From NCBI RefSeq assembly GCF_036416795.1, contig NZ_CP143867.1:682001-746000 (forward strand): a stretch of 64,000 nt of DNA. Reading direction: 5' to 3'. This stretch comes from Bacteroides sp. MSB163 (GTDB lineage Bacteria; Bacteroidota; Bacteroidia; Bacteroidales; Bacteroidaceae). The notes beneath the pieces were generated by a model. The model was not told the DNA's origin and did no database searches. It saw only the letters and a program-made list of their open reading frames with translations. Position numbers and translations under genes: made by a program. Positions 55,154-63,923 of the stretch are shown one piece after another (within the stretch, counting starts at the first letter, position 1; the number at the start of each line of letters is the position of its first letter).

Positions 55154-56107
55154 ATGAAGAAGTTTACTTGTGTGCAGGACATCGGAAATCTGAAAGCTGC
55201 ACTGGATGAAGCATTTGAGATTAAGAAAGACCGTTTTAAATACGTAGAGTTGGGACGGAACAAGACGTTGATGATGATTTTCTTCAACTCCAGCTTACGT
55301 ACCCGTCTCAGCACGCAGAAAGCGGCTACGAATCTGGGCATGAATGTTATCGTGCTGGACATCAACCAGGGAGCATGGAAATTGGAGACGGAACGCGGTG
55401 TCATCATGGATGGAGACAAACCCGAACATCTACTGGAGGCTATTCCTGTGATGGGTTGCTACTGCGACATCATCGGCGTACGTTCGTTCGCCCGCTTCGA
55501 GAACAAAGAGGATGACTATAACGAGGTAATCATAAACCAGTTCATCCAACATTCCGGTCGCCCGGTGTTCTCAATGGAAGCAGCCACCCGCCATCCGTTG
55601 CAAAGCTTTGCCGACCTCATCACAATTGAAGAATATAAGAAGACGGCACGCCCTAAAGTGGTAATGACCTGGGCGCCGCATCCGCGTCCATTGCCCCAAG
55701 CCGTGCCTAATTCTTTTGCCGAATGGATGAACGCCACGGATTATGATTTTGTCATCACCCACCCCGAAGGTTACGAACTTGCTCCGCAATTCGTAGGAAA
55801 TGCCCGTGTGGAATATGATCAGATGAAAGCCTTCGAAGGCGCTGACTTCGTCTATGCCAAGAACTGGGCGGCTTATGCCGGAGATAATTACGGACAGATC
55901 CTAAGCAAAGATCGTGAATGGACCGTAAGCGACCGCCAGATGGCAGTAACCAACAATGCTTATTTCATGCACTGCCTGCCCGTGCGCCGTAATATGATTG
56001 TAACAGATGATGTCATCGAAAGTCCGCAATCTATTGTCATCCCCGAAGCGGCTAATCGTGAAATATCAGCTACGGTAGTATTAAAGAGATTGCTTGAGTC
56101 ACTCTGA
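55154..56107 (+). CDS. argF': N-succinylornithine carbamoyltransferase
   Basis: A 317-residue transcarbamylase with the carbamoyl-phosphate motif (FFNSSLRTRLSTQKA), HPLQSFADL and the C-terminal HCLPVRRN. Residue 90 is Pro (MDGDKPEHLLEA). In published work on the Bacteroides fragilis and Xanthomonas enzymes, Pro at this position selects N-succinylornithine and Glu selects N-acetylornithine, so the succinyl route of arginine synthesis is predicted. It is cotranscribed with proA, both drawing on glutamate. Confidence 0.9.
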   Translation: MKKFTCVQDIGNLKAALDEAFEIKKDRFKYVELGRNKTLMMIFFNSSLRTRLSTQKAATNLGMNVIVLDINQGAWKLETERGVIMDGDKPEHLLEAIPVMGCYCDIIGVRSFARFENKEDDYNEVIINQFIQHSGRPVFSMEAATRHPLQSFADLITIEEYKKTARPKVVMTWAPHPRPLPQAVPNSFAEWMNATDYDFVITHPEGYELAPQFVGNARVEYDQMKAFEGADFVYAKNWAAYAGDNYGQILSKDREWTVSDRQMAVTNNAYFMHCLPVRRNMIVTDDVIESPQSIVIPEAANREISATVVLKRLLESL

Positions 56108-56197
56108 ACTGAATAAGGAGTTAGAGGAGTTCTAACTTCTTTAACTCCCGAGCGAAGTGATAACTTCTTTCTCCTTTTAAAAAGCTCCTCAGCATCA

Positions 56198-56245
56198 AAA
56201 ATAAGCAAGCATATTTTGTACTGCTTTCGGTTTGCATTATCTTTG
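56198..56245 (+). promoter_or_regulatory. Promoter with upstream palindrome before the PASTA protein gene
   Basis: TATCTTTG (56238-56245) is a perfect -7 box, with TTTG (56215-56218) as -33 and a 19-bp spacer. AAAATAAGC-AA-GCATATTTT (56198-56217) is the same palindrome as at 6571-6590 with one mismatch. Confidence 0.72.
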
Positions 56246-56267
56246 TCCCCAAACAACGCCAAGGATT

Positions 56268-56909
56268 ATGACTATAAAAGAGTTTTTTTCTTTCAAACAG
56301 AATAAGTTTTTCTGGATAAACCTGATCGCAATGGTCATTGTGGTTGCCCTTGTACTGTTTGGAGTGCTGAAGGGACTGGATATATACACCCGTCACGGTG
56401 AAGCGGTAGTAGTGCCCAACGTGAAAGGTATGGGAGTGGCAGAAGCCGAGAAAATGTTCCGTAACCAAGGCCTTACCTGCATCGTTTCCGACTCCAGCTA
56501 CGTAAAAAACTTACCAGCCGGATGCATCCTCGAACACAATCCTGCCGCCGGACAGAAAGTGAAAGAAGGACGCACCATCTATCTGACCATAAACACCCTG
56601 AGTACTCCTTTGCTAATCGTTCCCGATGTAGCGGACAACAGTTCCATGCGCCAAGCGCAGGCACGCCTGCTGGCGGCCGGCTTCAAACTGTCCGAGAACG
56701 AACGCATAGCCGGAGAAAAAGACTGGGTATACGGTGTGAAATATAAAGGCCGTACACTGACCAAAGGTGAAAAAGTACCTGTAGGTGCCACACTTACACT
56801 AATTGTGGGAGACGGTGGAGAAGTGCCTCAGGAAGGGGATTCTACAGCAGTAGAAGCTACCGCCCCTACCTCCTCTAAAGATTCCGCAGCAGACGAGTCC
56901 TGGTTTTAA
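56268..56909 (+). CDS. PASTA-domain membrane protein
   Basis: A 213-residue protein from ATG 56268; the upstream in-frame ATG at 56232 precedes the -7 box and is rejected. A short cytoplasmic N-terminus is followed by a TM helix (about residues 18-42; WINLIAMVIVVALVLFGVL). Periplasmic PASTA repeats follow (VVVPNVKGMGVAEAEKMFRN; LIVPDVADNSSMRQAQARLL), then a Ser/Thr/Ala-rich tail. PASTA domains bind peptidoglycan or beta-lactam-like ligands in other bacteria. No kinase or transpeptidase domain is attached. It is encoded directly before rluD and ddl. Confidence 0.85.
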   Translation: MTIKEFFSFKQNKFFWINLIAMVIVVALVLFGVLKGLDIYTRHGEAVVVPNVKGMGVAEAEKMFRNQGLTCIVSDSSYVKNLPAGCILEHNPAAGQKVKEGRTIYLTINTLSTPLLIVPDVADNSSMRQAQARLLAAGFKLSENERIAGEKDWVYGVKYKGRTLTKGEKVPVGATLTLIVGDGGEVPQEGDSTAVEATAPTSSKDSAADESWF

Positions 56910-56958
56910 ACTTGATCATACGGGGAATAATAACAATAACACATAGAAAGAACAAGGA

Positions 56959-58032
56959 ATGATAGAAGATTTGCCGGACGACATAGTGACTGAGGATGAT
57001 CTGGACGACATAGAACCTGTCGGTGATGAAGCCCAACTCTATGAACACTTCCGTGTGGTAGTGGATAGAGGACAGGAAATGATGCGCGTAGACAAATACC
57101 TGTTCGACCGCCTGACAAACGCTTCGCGCAACCGCATACAGAAATCAGCGGAAGCCGGTTTCGTAATGGCTAACAACAAACCAGTCAAGAGCAGCTACAA
57201 GGTGAAACCGATGGATGTCATCACCATCATGATGGACCGTCCGCGTTATGAAAACGAAGTCATTCCCGAAGACATTCCACTTAATATAGTCTACGAGGAT
57301 AAATACCTCATGGTAGTGAACAAACCTGCCGGACTGGTGGTACACCCCGGACACGGAAATTACCAGGGGACTTTAGTGAACGCCATCGCCTGGCACATGA
57401 AAGATAATCCCGACTACGATGCCAACGACCCGCACGTCGGTCTGGTTCATCGCATTGATAAAGACACTTCCGGGCTGCTCGTCATAGCCAAAACACCGGA
57501 TGCCAAAACCAACCTCGGTATGCAGTTCTTCAACAAAACCACCAAACGACGCTACCGCGCCCTGGTGTGGGGAACCGTTGAACAGGACGAGGGAACCATC
57601 ACCGGAAACATTGGCCGGAATCCCAGAGACCGCATGCAGATGACTGTTCTGCCCGATGATCAGGGAAAGCATGCCGTGACCCATTACCGGGTTCTGGAGC
57701 GTCTGGGCTATGTCACTCTTGTAGAATGCATTCTTGAAACGGGACGTACCCATCAGATACGTGTTCACATGAAACATATCGGCCATGTACTCTTCAATGA
57801 TGAGCGCTATGGCGGTCACGAGATTCTGAAAGGTACCCATTTCAGTAAATACAAACAATTTGTAAATAACTGCTTCGATACTTGTCCACGGCAGGCATTA
57901 CACGCCATGACACTGGGTTTTATACATCCCGCCACCGGCGAAGAGATGTACTTCACCTCCGAAATGCCCGAAGACATGACCTTGCTGATAGACAAATGGA
58001 GAGGCTACATCAGTAACAGAGATTTAGAATGA
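56959..58032 (+). CDS. rluD: RluD-type 23S rRNA pseudouridine synthase
   Basis: A 357-residue protein with an acidic N-terminal tail and an S4 domain (about residues 40-100; MRVDKYLFDRLTNASRNRIQ). The RluA-family catalytic domain contains the signature GLVHRIDKDTSGLLVIAK with its catalytic Asp, and the LETGRTHQIRVH motif. RluD isomerises uridines in helix 69 of 23S rRNA. Its end overlaps ddl by 4 bp. Confidence 0.9.
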   Translation: MIEDLPDDIVTEDDLDDIEPVGDEAQLYEHFRVVVDRGQEMMRVDKYLFDRLTNASRNRIQKSAEAGFVMANNKPVKSSYKVKPMDVITIMMDRPRYENEVIPEDIPLNIVYEDKYLMVVNKPAGLVVHPGHGNYQGTLVNAIAWHMKDNPDYDANDPHVGLVHRIDKDTSGLLVIAKTPDAKTNLGMQFFNKTTKRRYRALVWGTVEQDEGTITGNIGRNPRDRMQMTVLPDDQGKHAVTHYRVLERLGYVTLVECILETGRTHQIRVHMKHIGHVLFNDERYGGHEILKGTHFSKYKQFVNNCFDTCPRQALHAMTLGFIHPATGEEMYFTSEMPEDMTLLIDKWRGYISNRDLE

Positions 58033-59003
58033 GACGCACGATTGCTATTGTTTGCGGAGGCGATACCTCCGAATTTCAGGTTTCCCTGCGCAGCGCACAG
58101 GGCATCTACTCCTTTATCGATAAGGAAAAGTACACATTATATATTGTGGAGATGCACGGACTCGACTGGCACGTACAACTGCCCGACGGCGGCAAAGCAC
58201 CCATTGACCGGAATGACTTCAGTTTTCAGATGAATGGCAGGAAGGTAACATTCGACTTTGCCTACATCACCATTCACGGCACTCCGGGCGAGGACGGACG
58301 CTTGCAAGGCTATTTCGACCTCCTTCACATCCCCTACTCATGTTGTGGTGTACTGGCAGCTGCACTTACGTATGACAAGTTTGCCTGCAACCAATATCTC
58401 AAAGTTTTTGGAGTACGCATAGCAGAGTCCTTAGTGCTTCGCCAGGGACAATCCATTTCCGATGAAGATGTGATTGAAAAGATAGGTTTGCCCTGTTTCA
58501 TCAAACCCAGTCTGGGAGGTTCCAGCTTTGGCGTAACGAAAGTTAAGACGAAAGAACAAATACAGCCTGCCATTGTTAAGGCATTCGATGAAGCGCAAGA
58601 AGTTCTGATAGAAGCTTACATGGAAGGCACCGAAGTGACCTGCGGTTGTTATAAGACCAAAGAGAAGTCAGTCGTATTCCCTATCACCGAAGTAGTGACC
58701 GAAAATGAGTTCTTCGACTACGACGCCAAGTACAACGGACAGGTTTCCGAAATCACCCCAGCCCGTATCTCCGATGACCTGACGCACCGGATACAGACAC
58801 TGACTTCCGCCATTTACGATATCCTGGGCGCTTCAGGTATCATTCGTGTGGATTACATCATCACTGCCGGAGATAAAGTCAATCTGCTGGAAGTGAACAC
58901 CACGCCCGGAATGACGGCTACCAGCTTCATACCCCAGCAGGTACGTGCCGCAGGATTAGACATTAAGGATGTAATGACTGATATAATTGAGAACCAGTTT
59001 TAG
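58029..59003 (+). CDS. ddl: D-alanine--D-alanine ligase
   Basis: A 324-residue ATP-grasp enzyme making the D-Ala-D-Ala dipeptide for peptidoglycan. Landmarks are the N-terminal IAIVCGGDTSEFQVSLRSAQ, TIHGTPGEDGRLQGYFDLL, the ATP-binding FIKPSLGGSSFGVTKV and the metal/substrate segment LLEVNTTPGMTATSF. It is translationally coupled to rluD. Confidence 0.94.
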   Translation: MRRTIAIVCGGDTSEFQVSLRSAQGIYSFIDKEKYTLYIVEMHGLDWHVQLPDGGKAPIDRNDFSFQMNGRKVTFDFAYITIHGTPGEDGRLQGYFDLLHIPYSCCGVLAAALTYDKFACNQYLKVFGVRIAESLVLRQGQSISDEDVIEKIGLPCFIKPSLGGSSFGVTKVKTKEQIQPAIVKAFDEAQEVLIEAYMEGTEVTCGCYKTKEKSVVFPITEVVTENEFFDYDAKYNGQVSEITPARISDDLTHRIQTLTSAIYDILGASGIIRVDYIITAGDKVNLLEVNTTPGMTATSFIPQQVRAAGLDIKDVMTDIIENQF

Positions 59004-59037
59004 TGACTAACCTACTAATCACTAAACGTTAATCATT

Positions 59038-60195
59038 ATGAATATGGAATTTGATGAAATCCGCCCTTATCATGACGAGGAGCTTCCTCAGATTTACGAG
59101 GAACTGATTGCTGATCCAGCTTTTCGGCAGGTGGCGTCTGCTGTTTTCCCGGAAGTTCCCTTTGAGGTACTTGCACAGAAAATGCGTACATGCAGGACGA
59201 AGTTGGAGTTTCAGAAAGTATTCTGTTACACAATTCTGAAAAGATTAGCCAGAGATACAACTCAGGGAGTGACTCTGGACCTTACGGCACTGACGGATAA
59301 GGCATCCGCTTATACTTATATCTCCAACCACCGCGATATCATTCTCGACTCCGGATTCCTGTCCGTAGAGTTGATAGACAAAGATATGGATACAGTGGAA
59401 ATCGCCATCGGCGATAACTTGCTGATCTATCCCTGGATTAAGAAGTTCGTGCGTGTCAACAAATCATTCATAGTACAACGTGCCCTGACCATGCGCCAAA
59501 TGCTGGAATCTTCCGGACGCATGTCGCGCTATATGCACCACACCATTAAGGATAAGAACCAGTCCATCTGGATAGCCCAACGTGAAGGGCGTGCCAAAGA
59601 CTCCAACGACCGTACTCAGGAAAGCGTTCTCAAGATGCTGGCTATGGGCGGCGAGGGTGACATCATCGACCGCCTGATTGAAATGAACATCCTTCCATTG
59701 GCCATTTCGTACGAATACGATCCTTGTGATTACCTGAAAGCACAGGAGTTCCAACTGAAACGCGATATACCGGACTACAAGAAGACGCAGGAAGACGACC
59801 TGAAGAATATGCAGACCGGCTTGTTCGGACCTAAAGGACGCGTACACTTCCAAGTAGCATCGTGCATCAATGAAGAGCTGGAAAAACTGGACCGTTCTCT
59901 CTCCAAACACGAACTGTTTTCACTGATCTCCGCCCTCATAGACCGGAGAATCCATGCAAACTATCGTATGTATCCCGGCAATTACATAGCTCACGATTAT
60001 TTGTCGGGTACTCAGGCCTTTGCCGGTCATTATACCGCCGAAGAGAAAAAACACTTCACTGACTACATCGACCAGCAACTTGCACGCATTGAACTGCCCA
60101 ATAAAGACATCCCGTTCCTGCGCGAAAAGATGTTGTTGATGTATGCCAATCCACTGACGAATTATTTGGCTACAAGAACTGATAATCCGAAATAG
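59038..60195 (+). CDS. PlsC/PlsB-like glycerol-phosphate acyltransferase
   Basis: A 385-residue protein. TYISNHRDIILDSGFLS (His98, Asp104) resembles the acyltransferase block-I motif but with one extra residue between His and Asp; Asp100 could also serve. QREGRAKDSND (Glu184, Gly185) matches the block-III EG pattern. The family probably acylates lysophosphatidic acid or a related lipid at the inner membrane. It lies 34 bp after ddl and 8 bp before the next gene. Confidence 0.72.
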   Translation: MNMEFDEIRPYHDEELPQIYEELIADPAFRQVASAVFPEVPFEVLAQKMRTCRTKLEFQKVFCYTILKRLARDTTQGVTLDLTALTDKASAYTYISNHRDIILDSGFLSVELIDKDMDTVEIAIGDNLLIYPWIKKFVRVNKSFIVQRALTMRQMLESSGRMSRYMHHTIKDKNQSIWIAQREGRAKDSNDRTQESVLKMLAMGGEGDIIDRLIEMNILPLAISYEYDPCDYLKAQEFQLKRDIPDYKKTQEDDLKNMQTGLFGPKGRVHFQVASCINEELEKLDRSLSKHELFSLISALIDRRIHANYRMYPGNYIAHDYLSGTQAFAGHYTAEEKKHFTDYIDQQLARIELPNKDIPFLREKMLLMYANPLTNYLATRTDNPK

Positions 60196-60203
60196 AGTAA
60201 TAT

Positions 60204-60893
60204 ATGAAAGGTAAGCTACAATTTCCGGTTTCTTTACGCTGGTTTCTCCCCATACTGGTATTCATGCTGGTTTCCTGCGGCGATGACGATGATTATCATT
60301 ATCCGTCCGTAAAACTGGATTTCCTGACTGCACAGGCCGGTGCCGACGGCAGCCTGCAATCCGTGCTGACGGATGAAGGCGAAACACTTGCAATAGTGGA
60401 AGACGCGTCGAAAACGCGTATAGACGCTAATGCCTCTGCCCGCATTGTCAGCAACTATGGCAAGGCGGAAGCTGCCGATGGGACACCCGGAGTGAAATTG
60501 TATGCAGTATTGAGTGCCATATCCCCTGTGCCGCAGTCTGCGGATAAATTTAAGGATGGAATCAAGCGTGATCCGGCAGATATACTGAGTATCTGGATGG
60601 GGATTGATTATCTGAACATAATGCTGGAAATCAAGTCGCAGAACGGAAAGCACTCGTTCCATTTCATTGAGGACGAAGTCACCACAGATAAAGAAGCGGG
60701 AACCCGGACGGTACGTCTGTCTCTCTATCATGATGATGGCGGAGATGTGCAGGCATACACGAAACGTGCGTATGCGTCCGTTCCGTTACGGCAATATGCA
60801 GAGGATGGAATTGATAAAGTTACAATCTATTTCAGCTTAAACACGTATTCCGGCAAAGAAGTAACTTATGAATTTGAATATAATCCCCGGTAA
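60204..60893 (+). CDS. NigD-like lipoprotein
   Basis: A 229-residue lipoprotein (lipobox FMLVSC) followed by an acidic stretch GDDDDYHYPSVKLDFLTAQA and a beta-rich body ending FSLNTYSGKEVTYEFEYNPR, the recognisable NigD-type ending. NigD proteins occur widely in Bacteroides, and their role is not established. The stop is 1 bp before the next start. Confidence 0.78.
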   Translation: MKGKLQFPVSLRWFLPILVFMLVSCGDDDDYHYPSVKLDFLTAQAGADGSLQSVLTDEGETLAIVEDASKTRIDANASARIVSNYGKAEAADGTPGVKLYAVLSAISPVPQSADKFKDGIKRDPADILSIWMGIDYLNIMLEIKSQNGKHSFHFIEDEVTTDKEAGTRTVRLSLYHDDGGDVQAYTKRAYASVPLRQYAEDGIDKVTIYFSLNTYSGKEVTYEFEYNPR

Positions 60894-60894
60894 G

Positions 60895-61284
60895 ATGAAA
60901 ATAAATTCTTTGATTGCAGGCATCTGCCTATTCTTCTCCTCTCTTTTCTCCTGTCAGCAGAAAGGAGATTTCAAGTCTGTATCCGTGGAAGATTTCTCCA
61001 CGCTGATAGCCAATCCTGAGATACAACGTCTGGATGTACGCACCGTAGCCGAATACTCAGAGTCACACATTCCCAAAAGCATCAACATCAATGTGCTTGA
61101 TAAGACTTTTGCGGAAATAGCCGACTCCACTCTACAGAAAGATAAACCCGTTGCTTTGTATTGCCGTAGTGGTAAACGCAGTAAAAAGGCTGCCGCTATA
61201 CTCAGCGAAAAGGGATACGTGGTTTACGACCTCGACAAAGGTTTCGAAGAATGGAAAAAAGCCGCAAAGGAAATAGAGGAATAA
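60895..61284 (+). CDS. Rhodanese-domain lipoprotein
   Basis: A 129-residue protein from ATG 60895, directly after the preceding stop. It has a signal segment with lipobox SLFSC|QQKG and a single rhodanese domain with VRTVAEYSESHIPKSININ and the active-site loop YCRSGKRSKKAA (catalytic Cys). Periplasmic or surface-anchored single-domain rhodaneses may handle sulfane sulfur; the partner is unknown. Confidence 0.88.
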   Translation: MKINSLIAGICLFFSSLFSCQQKGDFKSVSVEDFSTLIANPEIQRLDVRTVAEYSESHIPKSININVLDKTFAEIADSTLQKDKPVALYCRSGKRSKKAAAILSEKGYVVYDLDKGFEEWKKAAKEIEE

Positions 61285-61287
61285 TAA

Positions 61288-61331
61288 AGAAAAGCCGCAA
61301 AGCACTGTTATCAGTCCTTTGCGGCTTTCTT
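61288..61331. terminator. Bidirectional terminator between the rhodanese gene and rpmH
   Basis: AAAGCCGCAAAG-CACTG pairs with CAGT-CCTTTGCGGCTTT around TTAT (61291-61327), between convergent genes ending at 61284 and 61355. A and T tracts flank both sides. Confidence 0.8.
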
Positions 61332-61354
61332 ATTCTTTATTACAAAGAGTTTAC

Positions 61355-61516
61355 TTATGCTTTCACTCCGTTGTATTCGTCAGAAACAGTCAGTTTCTTG
61401 CGGCCTTTGGCACGACGTGCAGCTAATACTCTGCGACCGTTAGCGGAAGCCATTCTCTCACGGAAACCGTGTTTGTTTTTTCTCTTTCTGTTAGAGGGTT
61501 GAAATGTTCTTTTCAT
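61355..61516 (-). CDS. rpmH: 50S ribosomal protein L34
   Basis: A 53-residue, highly basic protein starting MKRTFQPSNRKRKNKHGFRE and continuing RMASANGRRVLAARRAKGRK, the near-invariant L34 pattern, with a short C-terminal extension (LTVSDEYNGVKA). It is easily missed because of its length. It is on the minus strand, divergent from efp. Confidence 0.97.
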   Translation of the reverse strand: MKRTFQPSNRKRKNKHGFRERMASANGRRVLAARRAKGRKKLTVSDEYNGVKA

Positions 61517-61559
61517 TACTGTATATTGTTTTATGTTATTATTTCACGTAATCGGGCTG

Positions 61560-61590
61560 CAAAAATAGGGACTTTTTTCAAAATAACCAA
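61560..61590 (-). promoter_or_regulatory. Promoter for rpmH
   Basis: The minus-strand -7 box TATTTTTG (61567-61560) and TTG (61590-61588) are separated by 20 bp, giving a leader of about 40 nt. Confidence 0.65.
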
Positions 61591-61615
61591 GAGTTAAGTC
61601 TTTTTCTCTCAAAAC

Positions 61616-61649
61616 TTTTTGCGATTTTTACTGATTTCCATTACTTTTG
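61616..61649 (+). promoter_or_regulatory. Promoter for efp
   Basis: TTTTTG (61616-61621) as -33 and TACTTTTG (61642-61649) as -7 are separated by 20 bp. The site rules out in-frame starts upstream of 61706. Confidence 0.7.
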
Positions 61650-61705
61650 CACCCGCAAAGCTCAGTAGAGACAATTATATAACATCTAAAATAAAAAATA
61701 TTAGT

Positions 61706-62272
61706 ATGATTAATGCCCAAGACATTAAAATCGGAACTTGTATCCGTATGGACAACAAGTTGTATTTTTGTATTGACTTCCTGCATGTAAAGCCGGGAAA
61801 AGGTAACACTTTCATGCGTGTTAAACTGAAAGACGTAGTAAATGGCTATGTGTTGGAACGCCGCTTTAATATCGGTGAAAAACTGGAAGATGTACGCGTA
61901 GAGCGTCGTCCCTATCAGTTCTTATATAAAGAAGGTGAAGATTATATCTTCATGAACCAGGAAACTTTCGATCAGCACCCCATTGCACACGACCTGATCA
62001 ACGGTGTTGACTTCCTGCTGGAAGGTGCTGTGCTGGACGTAGTATCTGATGCTTCTACTGAAACTGTTCTTTATGCTGATATGCCCATAAAGGTTCAGAT
62101 GAAGGTTACTTATACAGAACCGGGTGTAAAGGGTGACACAGCTACAAATACATTGAAACCTGCCACTGTAGAGTCCGGTGCAACTGTACGCGTTCCGTTG
62201 TTCATCAATGAAGGTGAAACAATTGAAATTGATACTCGTGACGGTTCTTATGTTAGCCGTGTGAAAGCATAA
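61706..62272 (+). CDS. efp: Elongation factor P
   Basis: A 188-residue protein from ATG 61706. The three-domain EF-P is recognisable from DIKIGTCIRMDNKLYFCIDF, the tip loop KPGKGNTF (Lys32 at the position modified or used for peptidyl-transferase contact) and the C-terminal TVRVPLFINEGETIEIDTRD. EF-P relieves ribosome stalling at proline runs. No epmA/earP-type modifier is in the window. Confidence 0.95.
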   Translation: MINAQDIKIGTCIRMDNKLYFCIDFLHVKPGKGNTFMRVKLKDVVNGYVLERRFNIGEKLEDVRVERRPYQFLYKEGEDYIFMNQETFDQHPIAHDLINGVDFLLEGAVLDVVSDASTETVLYADMPIKVQMKVTYTEPGVKGDTATNTLKPATVESGATVRVPLFINEGETIEIDTRDGSYVSRVKA

Positions 62273-62302
62273 GCCCGTTCTCGTTACCATACATTATATA
62301 AG

Positions 62303-62347
62303 CTGCCTGTCAGGAGAATTAAACACTCCCGACAGGCAGTTTTTTTC
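62303..62347 (+). terminator. Intrinsic terminator after efp
   Basis: CTGCCTGTC-GGAG pairs with CTCC-GACAGGCAG, followed directly by seven T residues (62340-62346). Confidence 0.9.
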
Positions 62348-62400
62348 TATTGCCAGTAAAAGAATACACAACTGGGAGAGATTATCGGAAAATAATGATC

Positions 62401-62408
62401 TATCTTTG
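62401..62408 (+). promoter_or_regulatory. -7 promoter element (TATCTTTG) before the DUF1016 remnant
   Basis: TATCTTTG is a perfect -7 match 27 bp before the ATG at 62435. It may now also serve the downstream glycosyltransferase gene. Confidence 0.5.
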
Positions 62409-62434
62409 TAAGCAATAAGTAATAGAATTGCAAC

Positions 62435-62910
62435 ATGAGTAAACTGATAAAGACAGACAACGAATATAAAGAGTGGATAGGCGAACTGAAACAGCGTATC
62501 CGCCAGAGTCAGATTAAGGCAGCGGTAAAAGTAAATACGGAGTTATTGAAACTATACTGGAGTATAGGAGGTGATATAGTCCGGTTAAAAGCGGAAGCAA
62601 AATGGGGAACTAACATAATGTCTCAAATTAGCTTAGACCTCAAAGAAGAATTCTCTAACTTAGGAGGATTTTCTGAAACAAACCTACGCTACATAAAAAG
62701 ATTCTATTTATTTTATGGACAGAATCAGCCCCAAGTTGGGGCTAAAATAAAGTCAAAAAAGCAAGAACAACATAGTGGCACGATATACGCTGGATACAGC
62801 CAACCTGCCCATCGGCATATCAGAATATGACTTAAATCATCTCTTTCCCAAAGATTTCAAGAGTACCCTGCCCAGCATTGAAGAAATAGAAAACGAACTA
62901 AAAGATTAAG
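62435..62910 (+). pseudogene. DUF1016/YhcG-type PDDEXK nuclease gene, internally deleted and frameshifted
   Basis: The first ~100 residues (YKEWIGELKQRIRQSQIKAA, LLKLYWSIGGDIV, GGFSETNLRYIKRFYLFYG) match the N-terminal domain of DUF1016 proteins. The frame then runs into unrelated sequence and stops at 62830. In another frame the typical C-terminus is found (RYTLDTANLPIGISEYDL, then FPKDFKSTLPSIEEIENELK), ending at 62910. The central PDDEXK nuclease region (roughly 200 residues in intact members) is missing. This is therefore a decayed gene. Confidence 0.85.
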
Positions 62911-62914
62911 ACCT

Positions 62915-63904
62915 ATGAGATACTCCGTCATTATTCCTGTATACAACCGTCCCGACGAAGTGGACGAACTGTTGCAAAGTCTGACCGAACAGAGTTTCAA
63001 AGACTTTGAAGTCGTGATTGTGGAAGATGGCTCCTCCATTCCCTGCAAGGAAGTAGTGGACAGATATCAGGATAAACTGGACATACACTATTACAACAAA
63101 CCGAATTCCGGTCCCGGACAAACCCGTAACTATGGCGCCGAACGAAGCGCGGGGGAATACCTGATCATCCTGGATTCCGACTGCATCCTGCCCGCAGGCT
63201 ATCTTGCCGCCACCGAAAAAGAACTACAAGCCAGTCCTGCCGATGCTTTCGGCGGACCGGACCGGGCTCACGAGTCTTTTACAGATATACAAAAAGCCAT
63301 CAACTACTCCATGACCTCTTTCTTCACTACCGGAGGCATCCGGGGAGGAAAAAAGAAAATGGATAAGTTCTATCCGCGCAGCTTCAACATGGGTGTTAAT
63401 CGAGACGTATATGCCGCATTGGGCGGTTTTTCAAAGATGCGATTCGGAGAAGACATAGACTTCAGCATCCGGATATTCAAAAGCGGTTACCGCTGCCGGT
63501 TATTCCCCGATGCATGGGTGTATCATAAACGCCGCACGGACTTAAAGAAATTCTTCAAGCAAGTGCATAACTCAGGAATTGCGCGCATCAATCTATATAA
63601 GAAATATCCGGAATCACTGAAAGTCGTCCACCTCCTGCCCGCAGCATTCACACTGGGAGTAGCGGTACTGCTGCTTGGTGCTCCTTTCTGCCTTTACAGT
63701 CTGACGCCCATTGCTTTGTATGCACTGCTGGTATGCATAGACTCTTCCATCCAGAACCGAAGCCTGCGCATCGGCATCTATTCCATTGCCGCCTCCTTTA
63801 TCCAACTCATCGGATATGGCACAGGCTTTTGGAGAGCATGGTGGAATCGCTGCATACTTGGCAAAGACGAGTTTGAGGCTTTCAAAAAAAACTTTTATAA
63901 ATGA
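62915..63904 (+). CDS. GT2-family glycosyltransferase with C-terminal membrane segments
   Basis: A 329-residue protein. The N-terminal GT-A domain has VIIPVYNRPDEVDELLQSL, VVIVEDGSS, GPGQTRNYGA and the metal-binding LDSDC. FNMGVNRDVYAALGGF and FGEDIDFSIRI form the acceptor side. Residues ~230-300 contain two to three hydrophobic segments. The sugar and acceptor are unknown; cell-surface glycan or glycolipid synthesis is likely. The radC start lies about 20 bp downstream. Confidence 0.88.
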   Translation: MRYSVIIPVYNRPDEVDELLQSLTEQSFKDFEVVIVEDGSSIPCKEVVDRYQDKLDIHYYNKPNSGPGQTRNYGAERSAGEYLIILDSDCILPAGYLAATEKELQASPADAFGGPDRAHESFTDIQKAINYSMTSFFTTGGIRGGKKKMDKFYPRSFNMGVNRDVYAALGGFSKMRFGEDIDFSIRIFKSGYRCRLFPDAWVYHKRRTDLKKFFKQVHNSGIARINLYKKYPESLKVVHLLPAAFTLGVAVLLLGAPFCLYSLTPIALYALLVCIDSSIQNRSLRIGIYSIAASFIQLIGYGTGFWRAWWNRCILGKDEFEAFKKNFYK

Positions 63905-63923
63905 TTAGCGATTAGTGACCAAC

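Noticed and set aside
62435..62830. Intact small 131-residue DUF1016-like protein
   Set aside because: The last ~30 residues are out of frame with the family, and the true C-terminus follows in another frame.
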